Shown here in pieces: positions 54,275-64,000 of a stretch of DNA of 64,000 nt (position 1 is the stretch's first letter; each line of letters starts with the position of its first letter). The translations under genes and the position numbers were made by a program. This stretch comes from Hyparrhenia diplandra (Eukaryota > Streptophyta > Magnoliopsida > Poales > Poaceae). Below the pieces are notes generated by a model. It was not told the origin of the DNA. It saw only the letters and a list, made by a program, of their open reading frames with translations, and did not search any database. The stretch covers positions 868,001-932,000 of the forward strand of contig JADLZK010008427.1 of assembly GCA_015847255.1 (NCBI GenBank). Reading direction: 5' to 3'.

Positions 54275-57200
54275 CCCAAACCGGCCACTTTTCGCCTCAA
54301 TAACCACCTGCTCTCCAATGCCTCCTTTTTGCACCTCGCACAGCAGAACTGGGAGAGCGTGTCTGCTGGGGAGAATGTTGCTGCTGTCATTTGCCGCCGT
54401 CTCAAAAGAATCAGAGCCGCCACCAAAAAATGGGAAAGAAAATAAGAAAAAAACCTAGCACCGTGGTCTCAAATTGTGAGATCGTTATTGACTTCCTTGA
54501 TATGATTGAAGAGCACCGCACCCTCTCCCCCTTGAATTTCGCCTTCGGTTCTTGATCAAAGAGTCCCTCTCCCACCACACTACTCTCCTTGCGACCCACC
54601 GGGCGGCAGCATAGTAAGGTCAAAAACTGCGCCCCCGTGACGATAACACCAAATATTTTCATATGTGCGCTACTGTTAAAATGAGGAAAAATCAGATTAG
54701 AATGCTCGACCGAATGACACACCTGTTTATGCTCATGACGGCAAAGCCCAAATTCTTTATAATTTCTATCATCACCTTCTCGGTTGTGCGATGGCCATCA
54801 CGCCTATCCCCCACCTTGGCACCATTATGGCAGGGCGTGCTCTTGATTCAGGTCAAGCTCGCTCCTTGATCGCGCCTTTCTCTCTTGACGCTAAATCAAG
54901 CGGGCTCTCGGGGGATGAAAAATGATTCAAGCCCTAGCCCCCGATGGTTTTGGCCCCGCTTTCTTCAAACGTCTTTGGCACCTTGTCAGCCCCACTCTCT
55001 CCTCCCTCCTCGACAACTTTTCACAACCATGATGCCGACCTTGGCCACATCAACCAGTCTCATATTGTCCTCCTCCCAAAAAAACTGGTGTTACCAAACC
55101 TGAGCACTTCAGGCCTATCTGCCTTCAGTCCTGTGCTCTCAAAGTTATATCCAAAACCCTAACAAACCGCTCCAACCCCTGGTCTCCTACCTCGTCCATC
55201 CGGACCAGATCGGGTTCATAAAAGGAAGGAGCATTTCTAAGAATTTTATTTACGCTGCTGAACTCATTCAGACCTGCTTCAAAAGAAAAGCTCCTGCTAT
55301 TGCCCTTAAAGCTTGACTTCCATCGAATGGGATGCTCTCGACCTTGTCCTTCAAGCAAAAAACTTCCCTCGCAAATGGTGTCGATGGATGCATGATCTCC
55401 TCTCTACAAGTCAAACCGCCCGTTCTTTTGAACGGGGTCCCGGCAAATGGATCAAATGTAAAATATGGGCTCCGTCAAGGGGACCCTTTGTCTCCCTACT
55501 TATTCATCCTAGTTGCCGACGTGCTCCAACGACGCTCAACGAAGCCTCGCTAACGGGGTCCTTGAACACCCTATCCTTCCATCCGCCCCGCCCCGTTCTT
55601 CAATATGCAGAAGACACTCTTATAATTGTAGCCTTGAAGAACACTCTTCTTGTTTTTTCAAACGTCACTGGCCTTCATATTAACTTTGAAAAAAGTACCT
55701 TCCTCCCCATCTGCCTAGATCAAGACACGGCCTCCCATCTGGCCGGTGTCTTCAAATGCCCTGTAGCCTCCTTCCCCAAATTTTATCTCGGCCTCCCTCT
55801 CTCCAGCTCTAAGCTGAAAGTCTCGACTTCCAACTTTACATTGCTAGCTCCGATAAGTATCTTTGCTGGTTGGCGTGGGCACCTTCTGAATGAGATGGGC
55901 GAACCACCTTGGTGTCCTCAGTCCTGTCTTCTCAAGCGGTCTACCCCATGGCCTCCTTTCTTCTTTTTCGCTCTACCGTTGACAGTCTTGTCTCCCGGCA
56001 GCGTGCCTTCCTTTGGACCGGTGAGAATAAATGCAAAGGGAGGACAATGCAAAGTTGCTTGGCCAGATGTCACGCTCCCTATTGATAAAGGGGGACTTGG
56101 TATCCCGGACATGGAAAAAAGAATAAAAGTCTGCTAAGAAAGTTCCTATATAAGTTTCACCGTGCCCCAGGCACCTTGGATTAAGCGGCCGTGATAAGTA
56201 TGGTTGGCAAGATGACTCGACCTTGGCGACCCCAAGCAGGATTTTACTCCTGTTTGCAAAGATATAATGATTTAATTGCCCTCCTTTCGCAATAACACTA
56301 AAGTGGTGGTCGGAATGGGTGCATGATAGCCTTCTGGCTTGATCCGTGGTGGGGTTCCCAAACCCTTGCTGAGACCTTCCCCCGCCCTATACTCGCGCTC
56401 TAAACGGCCTAATCTCTCTGTTGCCCATGCTCTCTCGGTGCCGTCTCTCCGTCTTCACCTTCAACCTAGGCTGTCTTGCGTTGCTTCTCGCGAGCTACTT
56501 GAGCTTCAGGCCTTTATGGCCTCTGTCTCTCTCTCCGCCGAGGTCCCTGATTGCAGGTTGTCTAGGCTGTGCTCGAAAACCCCCACCTCGAAAGATCATT
56601 ATCTTCAGATGTTCAGCTCCACTGTGAATGATGCCTTCGCCCCTGCTGTTTGGAAAACTTTTGCTCCTAGGAAGTGTAAGTTTTTCGTATGGTTGCTCCA
56701 CCGACGTCGTCTTAGCTCTAACGCTCGCCTCTACCATTGCAATATGCGGCAAGATGATGAATGCCCCTTCTGTGGCGACGAAGAGAACTGTGGGCACCTG
56801 TTCCTTGGCTGTCGGCGCAGTGCAGCCTTTTGGGCCTACCTTGGCCTCGATCTCTCTAGTCTTGCCCCTGGTGATATCGAAGCCCTCTGGACTCAGAACC
56901 CTCTTCGCGAAAAAACAATGAAAAAATCAGAAGCACCGTTGTGTCCTTTGGAACATCTGGAAGTGCCGCAATGCAAAAATTTTTAGGCAACACGATGAAC
57001 CCAATTCTTTGATCGCACGTCGCTGCCGTGAAGACCTGTCTCTATGGGCTAACAGATGCAAACATGCTGGCATGCTGCTGATAGGATGAAACTTCTTGAG
57101 TGGGCTAGCCGCTTCCCTAGTTAGTTTTTAGTCTTGCCTTGTTGAGGTTTTTGAGTGTAATTTCCTACGTTTTTTTCCCGCTGCCCCTTCCTCTTCTAAT

Positions 57201-57309
57201 CTGCCCTCAGGCGTGTAATTAATCTCTTTTATAAATCTGTATATGTGTCTCTAATGCAATAAAGTTCAGGCAACCCCCGTGGCTGCCGTTGTTTCCCTAA
57301 AAAATAAAA
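54275..57309 (+). mobile_element. 5'-truncated LINE (L1-type) with reverse transcriptase remnants
   Basis: A perfect 15-bp target duplication ATAAAAGGGTATCTA lies at 54260-54274 and 57310-57324. Frames with many shifts show reverse transcriptase motifs: PDGFGPAFFKRLWHLVSPTL (about 54945), FRPICLQSCALKVISKTLTN (about 55110), KYGLRQGDPLSPYLFILVAD (about 55465) and LQYAEDTLI (about 55600). A zinc-binding RVT C-terminal domain follows: FAPRKCKFFVWLLHRRRL, then CPFCGDEENCGHLFLGC (about 56763). The 3' end has AATAAAGTTCAGGCAACC... and an A-rich tail at about 57298-57309. The RT copies LINE RNA at the nicked target. Frameshifts make it inactive. Confidence 0.9.
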
Positions 57310-57324
57310 ATAAAAGGGTATCTA

Positions 57325-58157
57325 AATTGAAAATACATTACTTAGACGAGATACTCTAGTCAAATATTTTGGGCTTAGTCCTGTTTCAGAACCTGTTTAG
57401 GGATGAAAAATGGCATTTTTGAGTTGAGAATCTCGACAACACTCCAAACTAAGTTTATGGGCCCAAATTATTTTCTGAGTTAAGGAACCGAGATGACACT
57501 TCCTCCCAGGTTTGTTATATATCTTAAGCTTGTCTAAATATATAGAGAAACACGTCAATATTTGTACATCGTATAAGTATAATCTTCCACGAGAAATCTT
57601 AGAGTTTTAATTTGGTATTATATATTAGCAAGTTTTTAAATAAATTTGATTAGATTTATAATTATTTGACTTTAGGACCAACCTAGAATAAAGCTATATA
57701 TGTTGTTGGGATAATGCAGTACCTTTTTTTTCCAACAACAATAGCATATAATCTCATGACTGTGACTTAGTCCAAAGACTGTGTCGGTGCTGAATGTGTG
57801 GCTCTGGGATGCAGTATTGATTGATTTGATTGATACATTCTGCAATTCCGGGGAGGTCCTGCACGTATTACGGCTTTGACTTTCTCCAAGGATTTCTATT
57901 CACATGCTACCCAACGTACCGGAACAGTTGATAACTGAAGACTGAAGAGTCATCAGTTTGTGGAACTAGACCAGAAATTTCGGGTTCTATTTATTTGGCA
58001 ACGGAAACGTTAATTACTCCAGGCCTCGGCGCCGTCTGCGTCACGAAATGTTACTCGTCACCGCGTCATTCACAATACTATAGTCAGAAAAGTGGCTCTT
58101 TCCAGGAGTCGAGAAATTGAGTGTTCTTGACTGGCTCATTTCCGCAAAACTTTACGT
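57325..58157. other. Intergenic sequence upstream of BSP copy 3
   Basis: AT-rich and no gene is supported. Confidence 0.5.
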
Positions 58158-58158
58158 A

Positions 58159-58419
58159 CTCCCTTCGTACCCAAAAAAAACTTGACGTTTAAGACAGCGA
58201 TACGGTTTCTAAAATACAACTTTAACCTCTTAGTATTATAAAAATATTTATCGAAGAGTGATATATGTATACTTTTATGAAAGTGTTTTTCAAGACAAAT
58301 CTATTCATATAGGTTTCATATTTAAAAACTCAACAACATAAAGTTATCGATGATTTATATTTCTAATGTTTGATCCAAACCTTGTCTTAAACGTTATTTT
58401 TTTTTTGGTATGGAGTGAG
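58159..58419. mobile_element. Stowaway-like MITE
   Basis: The ends CTCCCTTCGTACCCAAAAAA and (minus strand) CTCACTCCATACCAAAAAAA resemble the Tc1/mariner Stowaway terminus, and TA flanks both sides (58157-58158 and 58420-58421). It is 261 bp, AT-rich and non-coding, and lies about 310 bases upstream of the BSP copy 3 TATA box. Confidence 0.8.
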
Positions 58420-58734
58420 TAGTATGCTTGATTGTGTGGACGTATTGGTTGACTGTTTCATGTCGGCAAACACGGCTTGAATGTGACTGTGTCCTAACAG
58501 CAAACAAGTTTTATATTGCCTCATATGGAGAAAAAATGGCACATGCACGGCTTTCCACACCAAGTTTCCAGAAAAGAAAACCCATCCAAACTGGAACAAG
58601 TCCAAGTCAGTCCTTTTGACCTGACCAAACCCTACGTAAGGTTCAATCTTTTTTTTTGTTAGACAAAAACTTATCTTCGTCACCATGGCCAAAAATCTCG
58701 TCACATCTTTACCTATTATCTTAGGCTCTCTCTC

Positions 58735-58748
58735 TATATATATATAAA
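58735..58748 (+). promoter_or_regulatory. BSP copy 3 TATA box
   Basis: A TATATATATATAAAC run lies about 45-57 bases upstream of the ATG at 58792. Confidence 0.7.
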
Positions 58749-58791
58749 CCCAAGCACCGCAAGTAGCTAACCAACAGAGCAAGAGCACAAG

Positions 58792-59588
58792 ATGAACAAG
58801 CTTCAGGTCGCCACGGTGGCTTCCCTCCTGGCGCTGGCCGCAACGACGGTCGGCGCCGTCACGTTCGACGCGACGAACACGGCGTCCAACACCCCGGCGG
58901 GCAGCGGTTCGACCAGGCCGTCGGCCTCGACTACGCCAAGCAGGTCCTCTCCGACGCGTCCACATTCATCTGGAACACCTTCAACCAGCCCAGCGACGCC
59001 GACCGCAAGCCCGTCGACGCGGTGACCCTCGTCGTCGAGGACATCGACGGCGTGGCCTTCACGAGCGCCAACGGGATCCACCTCAGCGCCCAGTACGTCG
59101 GTGGCTACTCCGGCGACGTCAAGACCGAGGTAAATACATCATATATAGCTACCCCCTTGCCATACTAAATACTGAGATTATTTATCAGGAGGCGTCTCTG
59201 TTTCTAAATGAACATTGATCTTCACTGCTGTGCGCCGTGCCGTCCTATAGGTCACCGGCGTGCTGTACCACGAGACGACGCACGTGTGGCAGTGGGACGG
59301 GCAGGGCCAGGCGAACGGCGGCCTCATCGAGGGCATCGCCGACTACGTCCGGCTGAAGGCGGGTACGCGCCGGGGCACTGGGTGCAGCCGGGGCAGGGAG
59401 ACCGGTGGGATCAGGGGTACGATGTCACGGCGAGGTTCCTGGACTACTGCGACTCGCTAAAGCCGGGCTTCGTCGCGCTGCTCAACGCCAAGATGAAGGA
59501 CGGCTACACCGACGATTTCTTCGCTCAGATCCTGGGGAAGACCGTGCAGCAGCTGTGGCAGGACTACAAGGCTAAGTACGGGAGCTGA
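58792..59588 (+). CDS. Basic secretory protein (BSP family), copy 3, one frameshift per exon
   Basis: Exon 1 is 58792-59129 (338 bases, one short of 339) and exon 2 is 59251-59588 (338, one short). The signal peptide MNKLQVATVASLLALAATTV, then GA, precedes VTFDATNTASNTP; a base is missing in the following GC run (about 58895), after which GLDYAKQVLSDASTFIWNTF and DRKPVDAVTLVVEDIDGVAF are readable. Exon 2 has VTGVLYHETTHVWQWDGQGQ (HExxH), IADYVRLKAG, a missing base near 59363 (GGGTACG against GGGCTACG in copies 1 and 4), then GYAPGHWVQPGQGDRWDQGY, FLDYCDSLKPGFVALLNAKM and LWQDYKAKYGS. Stop TGA at 59586-59588. A normal-length BSP if the two bases are restored. Confidence 0.88.
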
Positions 59589-61900
59589 TGATGCGAATAA
59601 TAGGTGTTTGATCGTCATCTGTGGCCGGGTAGTGTGTGGCTACTAGTACTGATATTGTTGAAAATAATATTTTGTTGATGTCTGCACACAGTATGTAGAA
59701 AATAAATAAATAAAGGAAATCAATTAAAGTATCAAATAATTAAAGCAGTTTGATATAAGGGCACGGCCAACGGAGGCGGCTATAGCGTACTGCCTCAAAC
59801 AAAAAAGAATGGCCATGTCAATGGAGCAGCACGGAAGCTATCAAATTTTCCAATGCAATGAATCCTCTATCAGACACGCACAGCCAACTTTGAGTACCGT
59901 GGTCCAGACATACAGCAGAGGAGTAGACGTTAGGGTAGGGTATCTTTTCTCTCCAGCGCGAGCCACAAGTGCTGCTTGAGCCTTTTGTCAGATGAGGAGT
60001 ATGCCGCTTCTGCAGGCTGCTCTGGAGCTCTGCGAAGCTAACAACCAAGTGACATGGATGCACGACGGTGACATGGAACTTAGGGCAGCACGCCACGTAT
60101 TCGCTTTGGGGAAGCCCTAAGGTATTGAGCGTGGAGCAACCGTGTGATGCTTTGGTATTCCAGATTTTAGGGCTCCTTTGGTTTGCCTGCCCTTCTTCAC
60201 ACTCACACCAACTTGCCTGCTGGTAATAAGGCTAACTAAATTGGCTACTGATCAGGAAAGAAAGCAAAAGGCTCGTTGCTTTCATGAGCAGCTATCCAAC
60301 CAAGGAATACATGTATTATTACAACTGTATTGCCCAAGGTCAGGAGCTCTAACAACGAACGTGCCCTGTCCGGTTGTTCCTGATCATAAACCTGTACGAA
60401 CCTATCACACAGCGACAACGGCACGTCATGGTTTTTCCATGGTCAACACGTCAATGATCTAGCATGATGTGACAGGATCAAATAAGGTGGTTGTTGATCA
60501 TGTCATGACACTAGTGGTACATTAAGTATTCCTCTGTTTTAAATTATAATTCACTTTAAATTTCTCATATCCATTTTTTAAAGCAAGCTATGCTCGTATT
60601 TCATTCATTAAGGGAAGCAAGATTTAAGATACGCTTACCCCTTATAACCTAAGGGCGAGGTGCCATTTGGTAACGAAGGGCAACACATTGACAGGCGGCA
60701 CCAGCTCAAATAGTGGAGCTTGTGCGCTGAGAAGGATACTAGTTTTGTGATTGGAAACTAAAACATTACTGAGCTAAGAGTGTTGCACTCGGCAGCAACA
60801 TTTTGTTATGCACATAGAGAAATTATCAAGGCTGTGGGGATGCATTTTCTTATTAAGTTAACAGTTTTCAATATCAGAGATTTCAACACCTTTGGTTGAT
60901 TCAAGCAATCCAGTCAGCAAAAACAGTGCTTGACTTCTATCTTCTCATTTAGCTGTCTCAGGCAAGTTAGATAATTCTTACTTTGTCGCATGTCTGAAAT
61001 CTCCATTGTTTTAAAATCTCTAATAGTATTGTCCAGTGCTGTAGCCGGCTTACTTCCCCCGAAGGCTCCTGATCTCCCTGAGCACCGAGGCACTAGGATG
61101 GTCACTGGCGAGGTTGACCAGAAGCTACGTGCCAAGACGACGTAAGCGTGTAGTTGCCTTGCCTGGTGGCACTTCAGCTGATGCAGGGGAGGCGATGGAC
61201 GATTTCAGCACCTCTGGCAGTGGCCACCAAGGTCCCAACTCCCAATGCCTGCAAGGACATGTCCATGGAGGACACCCGCAGTCTGTTCGTCACAAGGTTA
61301 CCATCAAAACTTCTTTAATTTTCATTGATTTTTGAGGAATTGCACTGAATTAAGTGGTGATAGGTAGTACTGGTAGGCAACAATTACTATATGTTGAGGA
61401 TGATCAAGTTGAAACCAGCCAGAGGCTCTTTGCAAACATAATCTACTGATTTCTTTGACATGTTCTTTTACAGGTGGACACGTACTCTTTTTTTGTCATA
61501 ACGCTCTACCAATTTTTTCTCAATGGACTCAGTGATATGTTCTCAAGTGGATATATGTTCAATCATTACAATCCAGCATTACCATTTTTCAGGGGCATTG
61601 AGTGGTCTCAACCTCTGTTGTCACACTGAGCTGTGTTATCAAACGGACACAATTCAGTGATATGCTCTGAAATTGGTGTGGTCCATCAGTTGCGATTTGC
61701 ATTGGAGAGCACCAGAGATTATGTCTTAACTGGAGATATTTGCATTAGAGAGCACCAGAGATTATGTTAAAACGAGATGGAGAAGAACTCTTGACTGGAC
61801 CAACCAGTGATGACGTTCAAATGTTACAAGATTCATGGTGACACAACAAGAAGCCTTGCCATCAACATCTCTGCCAGATTGCCAGAGATTGCCAGAGATA
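59589..61900. other. Intergenic region with a possible exon relic
   Basis: At about 61020-61330 the plus strand shows protein-like readings in two frames (LLPPKAPDLPEHRGTRMVTG; ALPGGTSADAGEAMDDFSTS) separated by shifts. This may be a decayed exon of an unrecognised gene. The rest contains no supportable gene. A short duplicated phrase, GAGAGCACCAGAGATTATGT, occurs at 61706 and 61747. Confidence 0.3.
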
Positions 61901-62047
61901 CTCGAGCGTTCCAAATTTTAGATTCACTTTGGCTTTTCTAGATTCATTTCTTTTGATATGTATCTAGACATAGTGTATAATTAGGTGCATAGCAAAATCA
62001 ATGTATCTAGAAAAACCAAAGTGAACTACAATTTGGAACGGAGGGAG
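61901..62047. mobile_element. Stowaway MITE
   Basis: The right end (minus strand) CTCCCTCCGTTCCAAATTG is the classic Stowaway terminus; the left end CTCGAGCGTTCCAAATTTTA is a degraded copy. TA flanks both ends (61899-61900 and 62048-62049). 147 bp. Confidence 0.85.
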
Positions 62048-62450
62048 TACTTGGGTTATGAGGAGACGATAAAGAAACTCAACGTGGCCTCCACATGATA
62101 CTCGAGCGTGCTATGCTGAAGTGCATCAAGGCACACAATTCTTACTGAGTTATTGAATGAAACACCATCCCTAACTGTTGTTATGCTTGAATATCTGCAA
62201 TCCCGATCAGAAAAGCGCTACATATTATCTGCCAAGTTGCTTCTAATTCGAATCCACTGCACTACTTATATAACTTCTGTGGTTTCTATTCATGAAAGGA
62301 AATGTGGAGGCCCAGGTTGGTCCTGCTGGTTGGATACTCTTTGCATTACTTCACGTTCTTACCATTTGATATTTTATTAACACGAGCATGAGCATAAGAT
62401 TATTCTTGAAGACATCGTTCATATTGTAATGTGTAATATGGTTTTTCCCG

Positions 62451-62481
62451 TTACAACATACGGGCATTAACTATATAATAA
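62451..62481 (+). mobile_element. Degenerate Helitron-like 3' end
   Basis: CCCGTTACAACATACGGG forms a 5-bp hairpin (CCCGT/ACGGG) followed by CATTAACTAT. It resembles the neighbouring terminus at 62611-62639 but lacks a proper CTRR. Confidence 0.35.
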
Positions 62482-62610
62482 AATGTGATACACCTCTGAT
62501 TATAAACTTCCTGATAAAATCATGCAACCATGCTTATTATGCTTCGTTCATGTGACTATCATCCTGTTAGAATGGTTTAAATGTATATGTACTTGTCATA
62601 GATTTTTAAA

Positions 62611-62639
62611 CCCGTAGCAACGCACGGGCATTGGCCTAG
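62611..62639 (+). mobile_element. Helitron-like 3' terminus
   Basis: CCCGTAGCAACGCACGGG folds into a CCCGT/ACGGG hairpin, and CTAG lies 7 bases after it (62636-62639), followed by T. Hairpin plus CTRR and an A/T target fits a Helitron 3' end. The 5' TC end was not located. Confidence 0.5.
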
Positions 62640-63111
62640 TATAATAATATGTCTAAATACATAATAAAATGGATGATTCAACAAAGTCAGAACGATCTAT
62701 AATTGGGATAAAATTTATGATTTTGTTATGCAATTATTCGTCTATATCATTATTTTTCGTCGCCAATCCTTTCTCCGTAGATCTTATCTAAATTGACAAC
62801 CCTATTAACTGCGATCCGCCGAATCCCGCGCGCCTTCTTTTCCACAGCTTTTGACGAGAACACGGCAACGCAGCGACCGGGCAGCACTAACGCAGAGCAA
62901 ACCGGACGTGGACGTGCGCTTCCATATGGCGTACGTCCATACAGCAGGAGTGCAGCGCGAGCCAGCACTAATCGTAGTGACGCCCATGCACCCAACCGAG
63001 CTAGTGCTTGACGACTCCATGCCAGGAGTACGAGTCAACCAAAATGCCCCAACGCCGCCCCACCAAAAACTCTTGGTGACGCCACGCGCGTTATCTTGCC
63101 CGTTGCCCGCC
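62640..63111. other. BSP copy 4 upstream region
   Basis: AT-rich to 62760, then GC-rich. No gene is supported. Confidence 0.5.
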
Positions 63112-63120
63112 TATTTTAAA
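63112..63120 (+). promoter_or_regulatory. BSP copy 4 TATA-like box
   Basis: TATTTTAAA lies 48 bases before the ATG at 63168, at the same distance as in copies 2 and 3. Confidence 0.5.
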
Positions 63121-63167
63121 CCCTCATCACACCATCCGTTCGTTCCATAGCGCCTCCAGGGAGCGAG

Positions 63168-63963
63168 ATGATGACGATGAGGCGTGCCACCGTCGTCGTA
63201 GTAGCGGTCGCTTCTCTCCTGGCAGGCGTGGCGGCCAGCAGGGCCGTTGGCGCGGTGACGTTCAGCGCGACGAACGCCGCGTCGAGCACGACTGGCGGCA
63301 AGCGGTTCGGCTGGGACGTCGGCGTCGCGTACTCGAGGCGAGTGCTCTCGGACGCCTCCTCCTTCTGCTGGAAGACCTTCAGCCAGCCCAACCTCGGCAG
63401 CCGCAAGCCCGTCACCTCCGTCACCCTCGTCGTCGAGGACATAGGCGGCGTGGCCTTCACCAGCGGCAACGCCATCCACCTCAGTGCCCAGTACGTCGGC
63501 GGCTACTCCGGTGACGTCAAGACAGAGGTAACGTTAGATTAGGGCTGGGGCTAATCTGTCGTGTGAACAAAAGCTTATACTTAATTATAAACACTAAAAC
63601 AACATGTATATGAATGTTTGATCAGGCGGCTGGAGTGCTGTACCACGAGGTGACGCACGTGTGGCAGTGGGACGGGCAGGGCCAGGCGAACGGCGGCCTC
63701 ATCGAGGGCATCGCCGACTACGTCCGGCTGAAGGCGGGCTACGCGCCGGGGCACTGGGTGAAGCCGGGGCAGGGGGACCGGTGGGATCAGGGTACGACAT
63801 CACGGCGAGGTTCTTGGACTACTGCGACTCGCTCAAGCCGGGCTTCGTCGCGCTGCTCAACGCAAAGATGAAAGCCGGGTACTCCGATGATTTCTTTGCG
63901 CAGATTCTTGGGAAGAATGTGCAGCAGCTGTGGCAGGACTACAAGGCCAAGTATGGAGGCTGA
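63168..63963 (+). CDS. Basic secretory protein (BSP family), copy 4, frameshift in exon 2
   Basis: Exon 1 is 63168-63527 (120 codons, intact), intron 63528-63625, exon 2 63626-63963 (338 bases, one short of 339). It has a longer N-terminus (MMTMRRATVVVVAVASLLAG) and signal peptide ending near SRAVGA, then VTFSATNAASSTTGGKRFGW, VAYSRRVLSDASSFCWKTFS and VTLVVEDIGGVAFTSGNAIH. Exon 2 starts AAGVLYHEVTHVWQWDGQGQ (HExxH). One G is missing at about 63792 (CAGGGTAC against CAGGGGTAC in copies 2 and 3); then FLDYCDSLKPGFVALLNAKM and LWQDYKAKYGG to TGA at 63961-63963. It is the most diverged copy in exon 1 but closest to copies 1 and 3 in exon 2. Confidence 0.9.
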
Positions 63964-64000
63964 TCTGTGCTGGTGGTAGCTACAAGTGCTAGTATGTGCG

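Overview
This window looks like nuclear DNA of a grass (Poaceae), plausibly a panicoid or andropogonoid species such as sorghum, Miscanthus or sugarcane. That rests on nested grass-type transposable elements, Stowaway MITEs, the base composition of the genes and two grass-expanded defence families. The species itself is a guess. There is no bacterial, organellar or CRISPR material.

Left part (1-32 kb). Four copies of a kiwellin / ripening-related secreted cysteine-rich protein gene lie on the minus strand at about 1.9, 21.3, 23.4-24.6 and 28.9 kb. They share 3' flanks, promoters (TATA box plus a conserved GGAAGCGTTAAC block) and several hundred bases of distal upstream sequence, so they are duplicates of one gene-plus-promoter unit. 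All four are broken by frameshifts or insertions. A fifth copy of the upstream part, with no gene, lies at about 31.4-32.2 kb. Transposons have separated the copies. A Copia element cuts copy 1, and a Pack-MULE-like element (2702-6787) with long GC-rich inverted ends sits in copy 1's upstream region. A gypsy-type LTR was invaded by a hAT element (7835-20454, perfect 8-bp target duplication). That hAT element was entered by an old SIRE/Maximus-like LTR, and this in turn was entered by a complete 9.8-kb SIRE/Maximus-type Copia element (9580-19409).

Middle part (32-39 kb). A decayed minus-strand Copia element (about 32.6-38.8 kb) has been invaded twice. One insertion is a 1.2-kb foldback element whose arms carry tRNA-like pol III promoter boxes facing inward. 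The other is a 1.2-kb PIF/Harbinger-type element with TAA target duplications and a GC-rich interior.

Right part (39-64 kb). Four plant basic secretory protein (BSP, PF04450) genes lie here, one on the minus strand (39.5-40.3 kb) and three on the plus strand (51.0, 58.8 and 63.2 kb). Each has one intron at the same place and an HExxH motif. Each contains at least one frameshifted exon that is exactly one base short. An orphan BSP promoter lies at 43.7-46.9 kb. Poly(A)-tailed retroposons lie between the genes (40.7-43.5, 44.0-46.4 and 49.0-49.8 kb, and a LINE with reverse transcriptase remnants at 54.3-57.3 kb), with a perfect solo LTR, two Stowaway MITEs and two Helitron-like 3' ends.

Functionally the window combines two tandem clusters of secreted, defence-associated proteins that are heavily eroded by transposons. 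The same type of one-base loss recurs in almost every gene, so many of the breaks may be assembly errors rather than true pseudogenisation. I did not find a convincing new multi-gene system. The most unusual objects are the foldback element with inward pol III-like promoters, the Pack-MULE-like element, and the retroposon whose empty site lies in a duplicate within the same window.
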